64,000 nucleotides of DNA, taken from positions 248,001 through 312,000 of the forward strand of contig SNVD02009765.1 in assembly GCA_013180625.2 (NCBI GenBank), given 5' to 3'. Source of the DNA: Boswellia sacra (lineage: Eukaryota > Streptophyta > Magnoliopsida > Sapindales > Burseraceae). The position numbers and the translations under genes are program-made. The notes under the pieces were generated by a model. It saw only the letters and a program-made list of their open reading frames with translations. It had not been told where the DNA came from and ran no database searches. Shown one piece after another: positions 47,142 to 59,835 of this stretch. How positions within the stretch are numbered: the stretch's first letter is position 1; each line of letters begins with the position of its first letter.

Positions 47142-47442
47142 TGACCTTGTTTAGCTTAGTTTAAATGAGAGAGTTGTCATTTTTACTTTTGTTTAGATGG
47201 TTTAAATTTGTTTAGTTTATTTTTTCAAGTATGGATGTTTATATTTGAACTAATTGAGCTTGTTTTAGTTAGTTGTTTTCATAGTTGGTTATGTTGCTAT
47301 AAAGTTGGTGAAATTACTCTTTGGCACTTGATTGTTTTCTCATTCGTTGACATTGTGGTCAAGTGTTGTGTGTGTTATTGTGTTAACATTCAAACCAGTG
47401 CTATTGTGTTCCATTTTAACAATATTATTTCTTATAATAGGT

Positions 47443-48786
47443 ATGGGAAGCTCAAGCATTTTTAATTTATCCATTTGGCGTGAAGATGATGATAAAGAGT
47501 TGGAGAAAGAAAAAGAATTGCAAAAAGAATTGGTTAAATTAGTACTTTATTTGATAAGTCAATCGTGTGTGAGAAAGCAACATATGTCTACCTCTTCACT
47601 TACGGGTGCACAATTTACAGGAGAACTTTTAAATGGTTCATCTTCTGTAATTTATGAGTTTCGAGAAAGAGGTTGGCTTGTCAATAGTAAGTATTTGACT
47701 ATTGAAGAGAAAATGGCCACGTTCTTAATGACAATAAGCCATAATCTTCGAAATCGATTTATTAAAAATCGATTTCAACACTTGGGTCAAACAATACACA
47801 AAGACTTTCATGAGGTGCTAAAGGCGATGGTCACGTTTTCAAAAGAAATGATTACTTCTCCATCATTCAATCATGCTTCGAATGGCATCACTAATCATCG
47901 ACTAAAGCAAATTTTTAAGGTAATTTATTATTTTTTCAATTAGAATTATAATGGAATATATAATTTTTAGATTGTTCTTATGTCAATAATAATTGTTATT
48001 ATTTAGGGAGCTGTTGGTGCAATTGATGGAACTCTAATTCATGCAATTATTCCAATTAATAATAAAACACCATACAGAGGTAATGGGAGAGGAGAATGTT
48101 TTCAGAATGTATTAGCAATTTGTGACTTTGACATGATGTTTAAATATGTTGTTGTTGGATGGGAGGGAACAACGCATGATTCAAGGATTTTGATTGAAAC
48201 TATTAATGACCCAAGACATAAGTTTCTAATGCCACCACCAAGTACATTATTCATAATTATTTTAGTTCTATATTTTGTATTTTACTCATATTATTTACTC
48301 AAATTAATAATTGTTTTTGTAGATCAATATTATTTAGTTGATGCTGCATATACACACACAAGGGGATTTATGGCACCATATCGTCATGTTCGATATTGGT
48401 TAAAAGACTTTCGTGTTGGTGGTCGAGCAAATAGAAAAGAGGAAACGTTTAACCATTGTCATGCTAAACTTTGAAATATCATTGAACGTGCTTTTGGAGT
48501 ATTGAAGGCTCGTTTCCCAATATTAAAGAAAATGGCACCATACTCCTTTGATACAAAAAAAGGTATAGTGATAGCATGTTTCGCGTTACATAATTTTCTT
48601 CGAAAGATGTCAATTACGGATGTGTTATTTTCTAAATTTGATAATGAAGAAGTTCAACTAGAGGATGAGGAAGCATATCAGAATCAAATATCAACCACAG
48701 GTTAATTTGATAGAGCATCAGAGCAAGCTTTTATGCACCAACTTCGGGATCAAATTGCTAATCAATTATTTCAAGTTTACAATTAA
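47443..48786 (+). pseudogene. PIF/Harbinger DDE transposase
   Basis: Exon 1 47443-47919 (MGSSSIFNLSIWREDDD ... NHRLKQIFK) has a GT donor. Exon 2 48007-48241 has GAVGAIDGTLIHA with the first Asp and WEGTTHDSRIL with the second Asp. Exon 3 48323-48786 has QYYLVDAAYTHTRGFMAPY, NIIERAFGVLKARFP with the Glu, and FALHNFLRK. The exons join in frame (PPP-N-QYYL). Two stops break exon 3: TGA at 48472-48474 (Arg expected before NIIERAFG) and TAA at 48703-48705. The DDE residues survive. Confidence 0.9.
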
Positions 48787-49402
48787 TTTTTTATGGTCTT
48801 GCTACAATGAAGAATTTTAATAATTATGGTTTTGAGATCGGTTTAAATATTACCTATATTTTTTTGTTATTTTTATTAACATAGTTTAGTTAAAATATCT
48901 AATTTAAAGACAAATTGGTTAATAATTGGCAATAATAAATTTAAATGAAATATAATTAATTAGAAAGTAAAAATAAACTATTAATTAAAATATAATCAAT
49001 ATTAAATTTATAGTTATTTATAATTTTACTTTAAGATTATTAAATATTTAATTTTTAAAGGATTGTAACAAATATAGTATTAACTCTTTAAATTAAAGAG
49101 AATTTTGATTTAATTTTATTAAATATTTAATTTTAAGGGATTGTAACAAATATAATATTAACTATTTAAACGAAAAAGAATTTTTGTTTAATTTTAGTAA
49201 ATATTTATTTCTTAAAGGTTTGTAAGAAATATAATATTAATTATTTAAATAAAAAATAATTTTGGTTCTATTTTATTAACTATTTAATTTTTAAATGATT
49301 TTAATAAATATGATATAAACATTTTACATTTCAATAGGGGTAAAAAAGTTACATTAAACATAAAATATTCCCTTACTACTTTTTTTTAAAAGATATTTAA
49401 AA
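48787..49402. other. AT-rich Harbinger 3' region
   Basis: An AT-rich block has a unit resembling TTATTAAATATTTAATTTTT with AAAGGATTGTAACAAATATA repeated about four times (49030, 49120, 49210, 49290), spaced about 90 bp. No gene. Confidence 0.55.
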
Positions 49403-49431
49403 GAGCAAACAAACATCCTAATAAGTTATGA

Positions 49432-49490
49432 AAATTAAACCGTAAAAAGTGTTCAGATCTAAAAAGTGTTAAGTGATTGAATATTTGTTT
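49432..49490. repeat. outer inverted-repeat arm beside Harbinger element (right)
   Basis: Inverse of 42900-42953. It contains AAAAAGTGTTCAGATCTAAA and AAGTGTTAAGTGATTGAATA. Together the arms suggest that the element landed inside, or duplicated, a related MITE. Confidence 0.6.
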
Positions 49491-50164
49491 ACTATTTTAT
49501 ATATCACTAAAAAAAAGTGGTAAGGGAGTATTTTAATTTTAATATGACTTTTTAACCCTTGTTAAAATATAAAATGTTTACATTATATTATCATTTAAAT
49601 AGTCAATATAATATTTATTACAATCATTTAAAAAATAAATATTTAATAAAATGAAACCAAAATTCTAATTATTAAATAATTATATTATACTAATCATTTT
49701 TATTTATTGACAATAATTTATTACAATATATAACAAACATTATTCAAAAAAATTGAAATTTAATTAAATATAAAATAATTAAATTTTGAAATCCAAATCC
49801 AAATAAATATAAATAATATGATGTTCTTAATTTAAATTATATTTTACATATCTATTCTTGTCCTTATAGAAAAATATATAAATATATTTGCATTATAAGT
49901 GTTTAGAAGATGACATGATGTTAAGAAGATGATGTGACAGGTTAGCAAAGTGGTATTGAGTAGGGTGGCGGGTCAGGCTAAAGGGAGAAGTTGAGAGGAT
50001 AGGAAATGGTACTTTAGGTATTTTAATGGTTTAGAAGTTCTGAAATTCAGACAATTTTGTCTGAAAATAAGTGTTTAACTGATAAAACAAACAAAAAAAA
50101 TTTATTTCAATTACTTAAATTTGAATAGATTCAGATTTTAGTGGACAAATCAAACAGGCTAAGA

Positions 50165-52635
50165 GTCAGGTCAACCGTGAATAGACATGGAAGGCAGGTG
50201 TCTAGGACGTGACTCGTGAGTTAGGTGGGCAGGGAAGGTGGGCTAGATCCGCCAGGACCATTACGACATAAAAATTCTTTCTATATTATGAGTTTTTTAC
50301 TTGGATTCTTATATATTAAAAAAATTTACGGGATTACTTGTATTGAGAACGTACAAAGACAAGTATTAAAAAATTACAATTTTGAACAAAAAAAAAATTC
50401 TGCTAAACTAAATATTTCATAATTCTATTTCTCTGCGTACAAAAAAACAACACAATCATGAATGAAACCATCATTGACTGTCACAATGATGATATCATTA
50501 ATAAGAATGCAAATAGGGTCAGCAAAGTAGCCACTCGCATGCTTAAGTTAGAGTTTGATGTATTTAGCTTTGGAATTAAATAAAATCCACAATGTTAAAT
50601 TTTAAAATATGATTTCTTGAACCTCTACCACTTTGTATTAATATATAGATTAGGGATGGTAAAATCCGAGTGCGGGTGCGGGTTTTACGTTTCCGCACCT
50701 GCACCGGATAAAAAAATTTATCCCCGATCCCCGCAAAATCCCTAGATTTTTTTGGGTTTTTCTGGGTGCAGGGATTTGCAGGTGCTGAGATGATGCACCC
50801 GCACCCGAAAAAAAAACTCGAATTATCCCCGCTTTTATTTTTTTTTAATTTTTCTACACTTTAGATAGAGTAAAATAGCATAATGCTGCATAACTTGAAC
50901 GAAGGACGCGGCTAGCACTGTTGGCCCAGGTTCAAATCCCAGCTGCCTCAATTTACTATTTTTAATTAAATATATAAAAGGAAATTAATATTATAAAATT
51001 GTGTACAAAAAATAGCGTAAAAAGGTGAGCACCCTTAATGCATTTAATTCAAATGTATATGTACTAGACATCTTCAACCATGTATTTGTTAGAGGAAAAT
51101 GTTGCATCTTGCCTGCAAACCAATCAGTAGAACTATATAGAAATCATTATTTAAGTGTGTACCCTATGCATTTGATGCATTAACATGAATTGCAAAGAAT
51201 GCTTCTCTGTTAACTGAACAGTCAACGCGGTCAAGTCAAAATAAATAGTGAAGAGTTTTGCTACATAATGAAGAGTAAATATTGTTTCTAGAAAATAGCA
51301 GTACATATGGTTTGAGAAGTATCCGGGTTTCGGCCTGCTGCTCCAATTCCAAACTTGTAGCTTTGATAATTACCTTTGTGGACTGCAACGATGAACTAGA
51401 TCAAGTCTTTTGACATTAGAAATTTGTTTCCAATTACTCCGCGAGGCCTTGAAAAGTCCTTTTCTAAGAAATTAAAACTTCTCGAAAAGAAAAATAAGAA
51501 AAGAATGCAGATGTGCCATAAATTATAGCAATCCGACTACAACATGACATGGAGAAAGAGCCTATAAAATTAGCAATGACCTGAAAACCAAAGTGATCAG
51601 TCCTCAAATGATAAGAAGAACATTCTCACACATAAATATTACACGCAAGGAGGATAAATTTCTTTTTACCCCTCTGAAAACCAAGCGTTGATTTTTTTTC
51701 TTCTGATTATTTAGTTGCAAACGAAAACCTCAACTTGATTCAATCATCCAATCAGGCAAAACTTAGAGAGCGAGTGGATGGCTAGAGAGGAAAATAAGGA
51801 TACAATTACATATGCAACCATAAGTTATGCTCTAACACAATCATAGGAATCTTGAAATACCTCAATCTTAAATATCATTTCTGCATAACCTACACTTCTT
51901 CTAGTGCCCCAACCTGAAACGTTTGCCCTCATGTGATAGCTGAATCATGGATTCATGGAAACAAAATTTTTTCTTTTAAGTGATTATTCTTTATGGCTAT
52001 TCTGACTCAAGAATAAGCCAGATTATATAGAAAGCCTGATGTCATGACTGCCATTGGATATCCACAAAATAACCAAACAATTCTTAATTGAGCTGTTTTA
52101 TATTTCATTTATCAGGAGCTAGAACAACTGCTAGAAGAGATTAATTTTCAAGATTTTAATTTGATATTGTTTTACAAATATATAGAGTTCTTGACCACCC
52201 TTGTATCTAAAATTTGCATTGAATGCAACACGAACTTCCCGTGGAACTTCATATTATGTCACGTTAATACATTTCTTATCAAAATCGTGTTTACGTTGGC
52301 GATTCTATCTGATTGGAAATTAAGAAACTGTTAGATTTACTCATTGTTGATACGTTCAACCAATTAGAACGCCTCTATTATACACGCATGGTTACTTCGA
52401 CCTATGTGATTTTAATCGCATTATTAGTGCCCAAAACTCTACGAATTGATTTATCTAGAGGTAATTCCATCTAAAGGAATTAACGTGATGACATTAATAA
52501 ATGATCTTACCTCAACAGAAAATGATAGCAAAGCAGTATATTGGCTATTATGATATATTCAAAGTTTAAAAGGTCTTAAATATTCAACAATTAGTAAAAA
52601 AATCAAGCTTTTAGAATGTACATAGATTGTTCCTT
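50165..52635. other. intergenic, no gene recognised
   Basis: At 50666-50682 and 50794-50809 is a GC-rich inverted pair (CGAGTGCGGGTGCGGG, inverse TGCACCCGCACCCGAA) in otherwise AT-rich DNA, possibly a MITE. A B-box-like GGTTCAAATCCC occurs at 50930-50941 without a tRNA fold. Nothing else is supportable. Confidence 0.35.
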
Positions 52636-52839
52636 ATTTACCTACTCTTGCTTTTCTTATTCTTATTGACGTGGTTTGTTAGCTTTACTTTATTTTGCTT
52701 AATTAACAGTGGAAAGCGGTTCGCTACTTTGGATGAGTATCAAGCATCAGAGAATCTAAAACACCAGAAGAAAGAACTAAGCAGTTTTGCAGGTTTGTTT
52801 TAATTAAGATTGTAACCACACTACAAGAGGGAGGACTAT

Positions 52840-53225
52840 TTACGACGGGCCAAAACCGCCGTAAATAGTCATTTACTGCGGTTATGCGGCGGTTCTCAAC
52901 TGCCGTAAAAACAACTGTAGTAAAAGCTTTTACGACGGTTTTGGCCCACCGTAAATACAGTTTTACGACGGTTTAGTTGTTCGACACAAAAACAAGCGAC
53001 GAAACAGGATCGGCAATTACCAGACCTTTTTACAGCGGTTTTTTGTCCGCCGTAAAAAGTAACTATTTACGACGAACAAAAAACCGCCGTAAAAAGTTAC
53101 AAAACCGCCGTAAAAAGATTTTATACAATTTTTCATAAACTGTCGAGGGTTGATGGGAAACTGCCGTAAACGGTTAAGAAAAATTTTTTGCATCGACCAG
53201 GAAACCGCCGTAAATAGTTAGCAAA
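52840..53225. repeat. subterminal repeat cluster (left), AACCGCCGTAAA family
   Basis: About ten copies of a 12-bp word related to AACCGCCGTAAA or its inverse TTTACGGCGGTT occur in 385 bp, for example near 52848, 52907, 52967, 53030, 53090, 53100 and 53200. In CACTA elements such motifs bind the transposase complex. The matching right-side cluster is at 58120-58195. Confidence 0.8.
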
Positions 53226-53541
53226 AATTTTTCAAAGTTTCGCTGCTTGTGCTATTCTATATTTATTTGCTGTTTACAAAATAATTAACCTGTCTTAGAA
53301 AAATGTTTTGATATAATTCTGTAATCATTCATTCAATGAATATAATGAAATCAAATCAAATACAAAAATATCTCATATAATGGTTCAATCATAATCCAAA
53401 AAAATCAAATATAACACAATCATCATCCATACTATTCAACATGTTATAATCAAATAGTTTGATTATCTTCAATCTTCACACCACTTTGTGAAAAGACTCG
53501 GTGGGATTATAGGCCTGCATGAGAAAGGATCCAAACTTTGT

Positions 53542-53805
53542 CTACAGTTTCAATCCAAGGCAATTTATGTCTGCTACTTTATCTTCAATCTTCACTTCAA
53601 TATATTTTGCTATGCAATCTTGACAAAAAGGGTGATCACAGCATTTCTTGATAGTGAATTTCTTGTTCGGTGAGATAGGTTCGATGCAGATCTTACAAGT
53701 GAAGCCTTCCTTTTGCATTGATTGGCTATTCTCTTGGCGTTCCCTTTGTTTTTGCTTTCCCATGGGAATCCTATTAGATTTTGTAATGTAGAAAATTGAT
53801 AACAA
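53542..53805 (-). pseudogene. captured RBR E3 ubiquitin ligase fragment (RING1)
   Basis: The minus-strand ORF contains FTCKICIEPISPNKKF and CCDHPFCQDCIAKYIEVKIE then DINCLGLKL, i.e. the Cys-x2-Cys and Cys-His-x2-Cys-x2-Cys pattern of the first RING of plant RBR ligases. In full proteins a Cys follows shortly after the position of LGLKL, but here the frame stops. Only the N-terminal half of RING1 remains, so no ligase activity is expected. Confidence 0.75.
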
Positions 53806-54961
53806 AAAGAAAGAAACTCAACAATATATATAGTTAGCTGATGATGCTAACAACCAATTGGTATCCTCATATTATTTGATTATAATTTGCATAGAAATAT
53901 TAAGATCTACTTCAACAAAATAGTAAAGCAGTTAAATGCACATAGACAGCATAATCCTTTTTAGTTTTACTGATATAAAGCTACAAACATAAAGGCCTAA
54001 ATCATGAATTGAATTTAATAAGATAAATAAGTTTATAAATTACAATGCCAACAAAATCAATCAAATGATCACAGAATCATATTGAATCTAAATCCAGAAT
54101 TGAGCAGCCCTATTGCAACAGCACTACTTGCACATATTAACACAAATGCTGAATAATATGGAAATATGCACACGCTCTCTGTACCACAAAGAAAATAATA
54201 ACAAAGAGAGAGAGAGAGAGAAACATGTTAATTTCTATCGTATTAATTTACAAAACCTGTAAATTAATAGTAAAAACAAGTGGGATGCTTTCAAAATAAA
54301 CAAAAATGAACAAGTAAGCAATAGGAGAGAAGCCAAAGAGAATTGATGAACATATAGCTAACATGATGAAAACAGCATGTATGAATATATAGACGTATAA
54401 CTGTTCTTAGCTGTTCACCTATAGTTATTTTCAAGAATGTTATCTTAAAAATTTTGTTATCTTTCCAGGAAATCATGTATATTTTAATTCTTACACAAAG
54501 TCCTGCAATATCACTAGTTTTGCAGGGCAGGGCACTGTAGATCTTACGGTAACATTAGACCACCATCTTTCAGCAGCAACAATGCACATTAATTTTGGAA
54601 CGTGAATGTGCATGGTATACATATATTTTTTTTAATGTCTTGCAACCTTTGCATTCTGCAGAATATGGTAACTGCTGTAATAGATAGAATTCAAAGTTGT
54701 TATGAAGCTTTTCCGTATCTTATTCAGCAAATTCAACTATTCAAGTGCAGAATATAGCAGTACTGGATTTTGAATCCTGATACACATACACCTATTTTAG
54801 CTATAGCTGTCTTCCACTTCTTTATCTTTCTGGATATCAGTTAATTCAACTAAATGAGAATGAACCAAAAGGAAAAGGGAGATTCAAACCAAAGTTTCCT
54901 CCAGTGAGAGAAAATCAATGAACTAATATAACCAAAAAATAAAATAAAATAAATTCAAGAA

Positions 54962-55771
54962 TTAAAAGATAGTTGGCATGACAGGAAATAACAGTTCCTT
55001 GAATAATGGTACAGGTGTGCCAATTTTATGACTAGAAGGTATTATCTCCCAAAGTCTCCTTGCCCTATCAATATCTCCTTTTTCATCATAAAGTGAAACT
55101 TGATTTTCAGGTTGCAAAGTAAGCTGCTTAAATACCTTTAAGTGAAACCGAACAGTAAGTCTCAGTATGAGAAAATAGTTGGAAAACAGAAAAACATGCA
55201 TCGAGAACAGAAAGTAAAGTAACTTACCTCAATTGTAAAAGATGGCATAAAAGGTTCTAACAAACATGCAAGACGATGTACTAGACCTAATGATAGAACA
55301 AAAAGGTTGGTCTTCCTTGTAAAGCTTCCAGAATTGGCTTTCCTAAATGCCAACCATTTGCAGAATGCATCAAACTCAGCAAATTAGTTCTATAAGCACA
55401 CAAGAAAGATCTATAACAGCCTACGCACACTTCAGCAAGTCTAAAATCATAAATCTAAAAGTCCTCCAGACTTACTTGTAGGTATGCATTCCCCTCACTT
55501 GAAATGCCCATTGCGGTTTTCAATCCTTGCTTTAGTTTAACCTACAAAAAGGAGTAACAGGTGCTTCATACAAAATGCCATAGTAATTAGGGAGAAGCGT
55601 ACTACTCATTAAAATAACATTATCTAGTAAACCATCAGTCACCTTCTCCATGGCTTCTAAATATTGCTCCACATGTTTGCCAACTTTTTCAGCCAACATC
55701 TTTGTCAACGGATGTGATTCAGCACCATTAGCATCAGGAACAATGGAACCATATCCTTGACTTTCAAACAA
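54962..55771 (-). pseudogene. captured methionyl-tRNA synthetase gene fragment, four exons with introns
   Basis: Exon A (about 55750-55643): DANGAESHPLTKMLAEKV, QYLEAMEK, donor GTGACT. Exon B (55541-55476, 66 nt): VKLKQGLKTAMGISSEGNAY, with clean AG and GTAAGT borders. Exon C (about 55352-55228): SQFWKLYKEDQPFC, then a frameshift, then LACLLEPFMPSFTIEV, donor GTAAGT. Exon D (55135-54962): FKQLTL, DEKGDIDRARRLWEIIP and HKIGTPVPLFKEL. This order matches the anticodon-binding C-terminal part of plant cytosolic MetRS. Introns are kept, so it was copied from genomic DNA. One frameshift and the missing catalytic domain make it non-functional. Confidence 0.88.
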
Positions 55772-57690
55772 GATAATGATTTATTTGCCTATTTAGACAC
55801 CTTTGACTTGGTACAAGAAACTATGAATTGGGTTAATAAAAAGAACAGGTGTCCACTTAATCGGTACGAAAAATCTTAATCAAGGTTTTAAAAAAGCTTT
55901 AAAAAAAAAAAACCTGTACAACAAAGAAGAATAAGGTTCTTATATTTAGACAAACCATTTTTTCTCTGATTTTTTAATTTCATCAATGAATTTTTTCCAA
56001 ATAGATCTACATTGTGATTGGAATAATGGGTGATAATTTTAATGGATGACCAGAATCTATAAAATACCTCCAGAATCCACCAGCAACAGTATTTGCAAGA
56101 AAAACTTTCTAGAACATCATTGATGAAATTCTGCGGAGTCATGCAATAAAAAGCCTATATGTATTATTAAATCCTAATCCTATTAAGACTAATTAGCTAA
56201 ATATAAAAAATCTTGTTGATAATATAAATCCTCCCAATAAAGCTCTAAAGACAGAAGAAATGACAAGTAACATAGAAAATAAATTAGACTCTCCTAACAA
56301 ACAAATTTGACTTAAAATTGTCCGACATCATATTGTCTGATGCTAACACATAAAAGAGCAGAATTAATGAACTGTCAATCAAGAGTATTCAAAATAATGT
56401 TACCATAATCGTTGAAGTGTACCTGAAGCATAAAAAGTAACTACAAGAAAAATAAGATAAAAATTTAGCAAGCAGCATGACCATATCTTGGATCTCCAAA
56501 CAGATAAAAACAACAAGAATGCACAATGCTGTCACTGCGAATGACAAAATAGTTTTGGGTAAATATCAATCAAGAATCAGGCTAATTGAGCAGCAAATAT
56601 GTTCAGAACAAAAGGCTCTTATAATGATCATATAATAGCAAACCCACTGCACTTGCCTCGCATTCAGTTTAAAACTATAGTTTCATCGAATCAGTTTAAA
56701 ATTATAGCTTCATCAGATCGTATGTCCAAATGATTTCACTTGAGCAGGTTATTTACTTCAAATATCCAAGCAATGCGCTATTTATAATATTACTAGCTCC
56801 TCACCAACAAATAAAAACAGCAAAAGCTCTTTCCCATTGGAACAAATTAAAAAAGCAACTTCTGAAAATAGAGACAATGAGCTAATTACCTGAGAAAATA
56901 TCACAGAAAAGTTTGTTTCGAACTTAAATGCTTTACGATGGATTTCCTTGTAACTAAAACTAAACAGAGACACTGCAGTATGCAAACCCAAATGGAGCTC
57001 ATTGATAATCAAATAATGCTCAAAAAATATGCTACAACTACAAACTTTTGAAACCTAATCGAAGGCCTAAGTTAACAACAGATCCAAATTAACAATAATA
57101 AATGGAATGCCCTAACAAGAGGAATGCACAACAATCTCAGCTAAGAAGAGAGCAAATACGCAGCAAGCTCACACTCAAAAATCAATTTAAAGAAAAAAAA
57201 ATCATCATAAAATAACTTATCATCAGCCATGAAAACAAACAAGATGAAGCCTAAAGCACTGCTACTGCGTTTACCATTCCACTTTGCCCTCTGCCAACCA
57301 CCCCAATTGACTCGTCACCACCTCTAACCTCTTAGATTACTCAACCATCGACGTGGCCTCAACAACTCAGCTACACAACACAACCTCATTAGCATCAAAT
57401 ACCACACAGGCAAATCAGCATCAAATACTGCATTTGCTAGGAAAAAAAGAGTTCATTCAATTTTATCAGAAAAATACTATTTAGAAAAACCCTGAAACTT
57501 AAAAATAGAGAGAGAAATCAAAACTGAAGGCAAACTTACCTATACAGTAGTTATCACCGAATTGTTTAAAACCCTCAAGCAGCAAAGACTAGTTACAAGA
57601 AAAGATGGTCAGAAATTGATTTCGAGTGTTTCAAATTGAATCGGCAGTTTCTACATTGTCATCATCTCCAAAAGGATTAACTTACCATGT
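55772..57690. other. CACTA II interior, no gene recognised
   Basis: AT-rich, no recognised protein. It could contain MetRS introns or further captured sequence. A minus-strand open stretch at 56782-57012 shows no family signature. Confidence 0.3.
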
Positions 57691-58070
57691 CCATCCACTC
57701 CCACCACTTCTACCACCCCATCCACCAGTGCGTCCACCACCATAGCCAGATCAATTATATTCATTTCTAGGACCACCCCATAAGGACCCACCACCATACC
57801 CAAGTCAATCATTAGTTAATTAACACAGGCCCATTGTAAGCAGGAATAGGAGGATCGGTTGTAGATCCACGGTTTTGGAGGTGGGGAGGAATGATTGGGC
57901 AGGAGCTAAAGTGGTACCAACAGCACCGTTGCTAGTAGAAGAACCAGTTGCAGAGTTGGCAGCTTTTCCTTTTTTTTTTCCACAGTTACCAACAAAGCCT
58001 ACCGCAAGAGTCTTATTTGAAATTCTGGAAGGTTGGAGAGAGATGAGAAAGAGATGAAATAATTTGATGC
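57690..58070 (-). pseudogene. captured Gly-rich gene fragment, identity unknown
   Basis: The minus strand reads NSATGSSTSNGAVGTT, a Pro/Ser stretch, then after stops YGGGSLWGGPRNEYN and SGYGGGRTGGWGGRSGGSG. GYGGG-rich tails after a short Ser/Pro head occur in several plant proteins, for example peroxin-13-like or RNA-binding proteins; I cannot choose. It adjoins the right subterminal repeats of the element. Confidence 0.4.
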
Positions 58071-58339
58071 CAAATTCCCGCTGTTAGGGTAAAATATATT
58101 TGAAAATTTTTGACCCACTTAAACAACGGTTTTGAAACCGCCGTAAAAGGTTTATCTGTGGCCCATTTACTTCGGTTTTTAAAAACCGCCGCAAATGGAT
58201 ACAGTATAAACCCATTCTTGTTGTAGTGGGCCAGCTATTTATATATATTACAAGTTTTATGCTTGATGCTTTGGTCGAATATTATTTGCATGTTTTCAAG
58301 AGATTTTATGATCTTAATATTTTGTTATATCTTGTTTAT

Positions 58340-59830
58340 GCATAAGATTGTCAAGGCATTAGACTTCATCATCTTAATTAATTAATTGAAGTTTTATATA
58401 TGTATGTCTGTATGCATTTTGCTATGGAATTAAATGGTAGACTCTAATTTCCTTCTTGTTGAAAACCCCAGAAATTAAGTTTAACGAGAGTATAATTGTT
58501 CGATCCTGGGGATCTCTTAAAAATACCCTGTTGGAATTGGTATGATATCAATAAAAATTATAGAAATTTTGTTCTATATTATGATTAATTGCTTTAATTT
58601 AATTAAATTATTTTAACGATGAGAGTTTTATGTGTAATATGTTTTCTCTCTCTGTGTATATATAAAGATTAATTAGTTTGTGTGCAGGCAAAATTAGAAT
58701 GAGATTATCGTGAAATGCAAATTTGACGAGTTTGAAATTATTAATTAGGCACCAAATTCTTTAATATAACATTTAGTTTAGTTATCTTAAGAATAATCGG
58801 TAGTTGTGAACATTAATTTAATTTGTTAATAAATTGATGTTTTAAAAGTGATGTGAGTTTGTATCGTTTAATGAATATTACTATTGGATAGCCATAATTG
58901 CATTTAAGAACCAAAATGCACACAATATTCTGTTTGAGAAATATTACATTTAGAATTAAATTTTATAACGAATTCCTTACAATTTGAGTTGATAAAAATG
59001 TACTGGAGAAGTAAAAATAAAATTGAATAATGTACTCCTTTCTCAAAGTATCCATGCTTCCCTTTTCTATCCAAATTAAGATTAACCTTCAAGTTATAAA
59101 TAAGTTCTTTTAGTCTATTTCTCAATAATTATTCGACATTGAAATCACTCCAAGATGATATTATAGTTTGCATTTTCTTGATAAAATCATTTTCTTGATG
59201 CACTTATTTAATGTGTATTGATAAACTAATAATAATTACTAGTAGGAAAGGTTATATCATACATGTTAAGTAGCTTTAGTGAAGGACTTCAGACTATTGT
59301 ACATCATTTGATCATTATTATAAACACAAAATATAGTACATATATAGTTCTCTAGAAGGGATCGACTCATCCTCTTTGTAAACAGGAACAAACTTGTTAG
59401 ATTGAAAAATTTATCCTCACTGAGGTCATACATCATAATATAAATGTCGAAAAATAAAAATTGTGCTCAACTCAAGTGAACTATTTATATCACTCATCCT
59501 TCCTATAAACTCCAAAATCTCCTTTAGAAATCCGATATGGGATTTCATGGGTTCAAAAATAATATATATATATATGCGTTCTACTTGTTTCTCAGAGTAA
59601 AAAAATCAAAAGAAATAGTATTTATTTCCTTTTATTCATCAACAGCATTCAAAAGATTATTCACTGTAAAAATATATAAGGGTCTAGCTCAATGGCAAAA
59701 AGCTTCTGCTGAAGATTGCTATCAGTATATAGAGGCAGTAGACATGCATGCTTGCATTAATTTTTAATTATTTGATTAACTTTATTATAAAAGAATTATG
59801 CCAATAATATTCTTTTCTTTTCACAAAGTT
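58340..59830. other. cluster debris, no gene recognised
   Basis: Parts resemble the stretch at 37190-37800 (AGACTCTAATTTCCTTCTTG, ATTATAGAAATTTT), so the duplicated cluster unit extends here. Around 58940-58995 is a partial copy of the MITE described at 36981. No coding content. Confidence 0.4.
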
Positions 59831-59835
59831 TGCAG

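Larger units (their letters stand above)
42954..49418 (+). mobile_element. PIF/Harbinger transposon, two genes, inactivated
   Basis: The element carries both PIF/Harbinger genes in the same direction: a Myb/SANT-like protein (46194-47141) and a DDE transposase (47443-48786). Termini are approximate: left GGCTGTTTGTTTTAACCACT, right inverse GGATGTTTGTTTGCTC. The flanking trinucleotides are TTA (42951-42953) and TAA (49419-49421), which fit the TWA preference but are not a perfect direct repeat. A second, similar end lies at 50130-50156. Confidence 0.8.
52819..58230. mobile_element. CACTA-type non-autonomous element carrying several gene fragments
   Basis: The left end CACTACAAGAGGGAGG and right end CATTCTTGTTGTAGTG are inverted and canonical. 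Flanks share CCA (52816-52818, 58231-58233) if the right end includes two extra G. Both subterminal zones are rich in AACCGCCGTAAA-type repeats in both orientations. It interrupts leader copy 7, showing it is mobile. No transposase is seen; instead it holds fragments of an RBR E3 ligase and methionyl-tRNA synthetase, and a Gly-rich gene of unknown identity. Confidence 0.8.
52640..58335 (+). pseudogene. CNL-family leader copy 7, split by a transposon
   Basis: The leader exon 52710-52792 (acceptor TTAACAG, donor GCAG|GTTTGT) shares AGCATCAGAGAATCTAAAAC with copy 5. The copy is cut at 52818 and resumes at 58231 with CCAGCTATTTATATA, GATGCTTTGGTCGAAT and GCATGTTTTCAAGAGATTTT. Everything between is the CACTA-type insertion. 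Confidence 0.55.

Noticed and set aside
50870..50960. tRNA-like B box GGTTCAAATCCC
   Set aside because: The T stem does not pair properly and no acceptor or anticodon stem can be drawn, so it is not a tRNA gene.
52820..53225. Short regularly spaced repeats that could suggest a CRISPR array
   Set aside because: This is plant DNA; the repeats are 12 bp, in both orientations and irregularly spaced, typical of CACTA subterminal motifs.
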